The translations under genes and the position numbers were made by a program. The notes beneath the pieces were generated by a model. That model saw only the letters and a list, made by a program, of their open reading frames with translations. It was not told the origin of the DNA and searched no databases. 5,803 nt of DNA from positions 1 to 5,803 of the forward strand of contig MHYB01000056.1 of the NCBI GenBank assembly GCA_001824635.1, in the 5' to 3' direction. This DNA is from Planctomycetes bacterium GWF2_50_10 (GTDB taxonomy: Bacteria; Planctomycetota; Phycisphaerae; Sedimentisphaerales; GWF2-50-10). Below are positions 5,348-5,803 of this stretch, in pieces (the first letter of the stretch is position 1; each line of letters opens with the position of its first letter).

Positions 5348-5803
5348 ATGAGAGTTGTCAAATTCGGAATAATCGGCTGCGGTCTGATGGGCCGTGAGTT
5401 TGCAAGTGCTGTAGCACGATGGTGCCATTTGCCTGAAATGGACGTAAAGCCGGAAATCGTGGCGATCTGTGATGCAAGTGAAAAGATCATGCAGTGGTAT
5501 ACGCAGAATTTCTCCACGATAACGCAGGTTACCAAAGATTATAAAGAGCTGCTGGCGAATAAAGATGTCGAAGCAGTATATATCGCTGTGCCGCATAACC
5601 TGCACCAGGAGATGTACTGCGCCGCGATCGAGGCGGGCAAGCACCTGCTTGGTGAAAAGCCGTTCGGTATCGATAAGGCCGCAAACGAGGCGATTTTGGC
5701 GACGATAAAGAAGCATCCCCAGGTTTTTGTCCGCTGTTCGAGTGAGTCGCCGTTTTTTCCGGCTGTTGGGCGTATCGGCGACATGATCGACGCGCAGGCG
5801 TTT
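5348..5803 (+). CDS. Gfo/Idh/MocA-family NAD(P)-dependent oxidoreductase, N-terminal part (runs off right edge)
   Basis: The frame is open for 152 codons to the window end, less than half of a usual family member (about 330-400 residues). The Rossmann domain is clear: FGIIGCGLMG (6-15) carries the GxGxxG dinucleotide loop, and VAICD (41-45) ends the second strand with the acidic residue that usually favours NAD over NADP. AVYIAVPHNLH then matches the family's strand with a His-containing loop, and GEKPFG (102-107) holds the conserved E-K-P with catalytic-site K104. Members oxidise or reduce hydroxyl groups of sugars, inositols and their derivatives; the C-terminal substrate domain is not in the window, so the substrate cannot be judged. 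It directly follows the aminotransferase with no gap, suggesting paired oxidation and transamination of one compound. Being cytoplasmic is likely, as no Tat or Sec signal precedes the Rossmann fold. Confidence 0.9.
   Translation, partial: MRVVKFGIIGCGLMGREFASAVARWCHLPEMDVKPEIVAICDASEKIMQWYTQNFSTITQVTKDYKELLANKDVEAVYIAVPHNLHQEMYCAAIEAGKHLLGEKPFGIDKAANEAILATIKKHPQVFVRCSSESPFFPAVGRIGDMIDAQAF

Noticed and set aside
5189..5716. Minus-strand open frame of 175 codons
   Set aside because: It crosses the junction of the aminotransferase and oxidoreductase on the opposite strand, both of which have clear motifs; it is a shadow.

Overview
The window is a compact two-armed bacterial locus built around amino-sugar catabolism. 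It holds six protein genes, two of them cut by the window ends, and two intergenic gaps of roughly 100 bases. I see no RNA gene, insertion sequence, CRISPR array or phage gene. By eye, base composition is close to half G+C. The mix of a NagA, a divergent NagB-like protein, a ceramidase-family hydrolase, a class III aminotransferase and a Gfo/Idh/MocA oxidoreductase resembles gene content of the Planctomycetota and related PVC phyla. That assignment is an impression from protein style, not a proof.

Left arm (minus strand, read from 3055 down to 1): nagA (N-acetylglucosamine-6-phosphate deacetylase family), then a NagB-like sugar-phosphate isomerase/deaminase homologue whose ribosome binding site overlaps the nagA stop. 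After a 96-base gap comes a neutral-ceramidase-family zinc amidohydrolase that runs off the left edge. Right arm (plus strand, 3172 to the right edge): a DeoR/GlpR-type repressor, a class III PLP aminotransferase 13 bases later, and a Gfo/Idh/MocA NAD(P)-dependent oxidoreductase whose ATG directly abuts the aminotransferase stop and which runs off the right edge.

The 116-base region between nagA and the repressor carries a perfect 10-base inverted repeat with a 10-base spacer (3121-3150). It overlaps the -10 elements of a candidate leftward and a candidate rightward promoter, which themselves overlap. The simplest reading is that the DeoR protein represses both arms from this site and is released by a sugar-phosphate or related metabolite. 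A second perfect 10-base inverted repeat (881-929), with the same GTTA/TAAC core, lies just upstream of the ceramidase-like gene.

The main biological interest is that the enzymes do not look like a standard GlcNAc-6-phosphate pathway. The NagB-like protein keeps the fold and some catalytic residues but has lost one catalytic acid and the recognisable phosphate-binding loop. NagA has changes in its substrate pocket. The ceramidase-like protein has no signal peptide. With an aminotransferase and a sugar-type dehydrogenase apparently in the same regulon, the locus may degrade or interconvert an unusual N-acylated amino sugar or aminocyclitol. This is inference from sequence and context.
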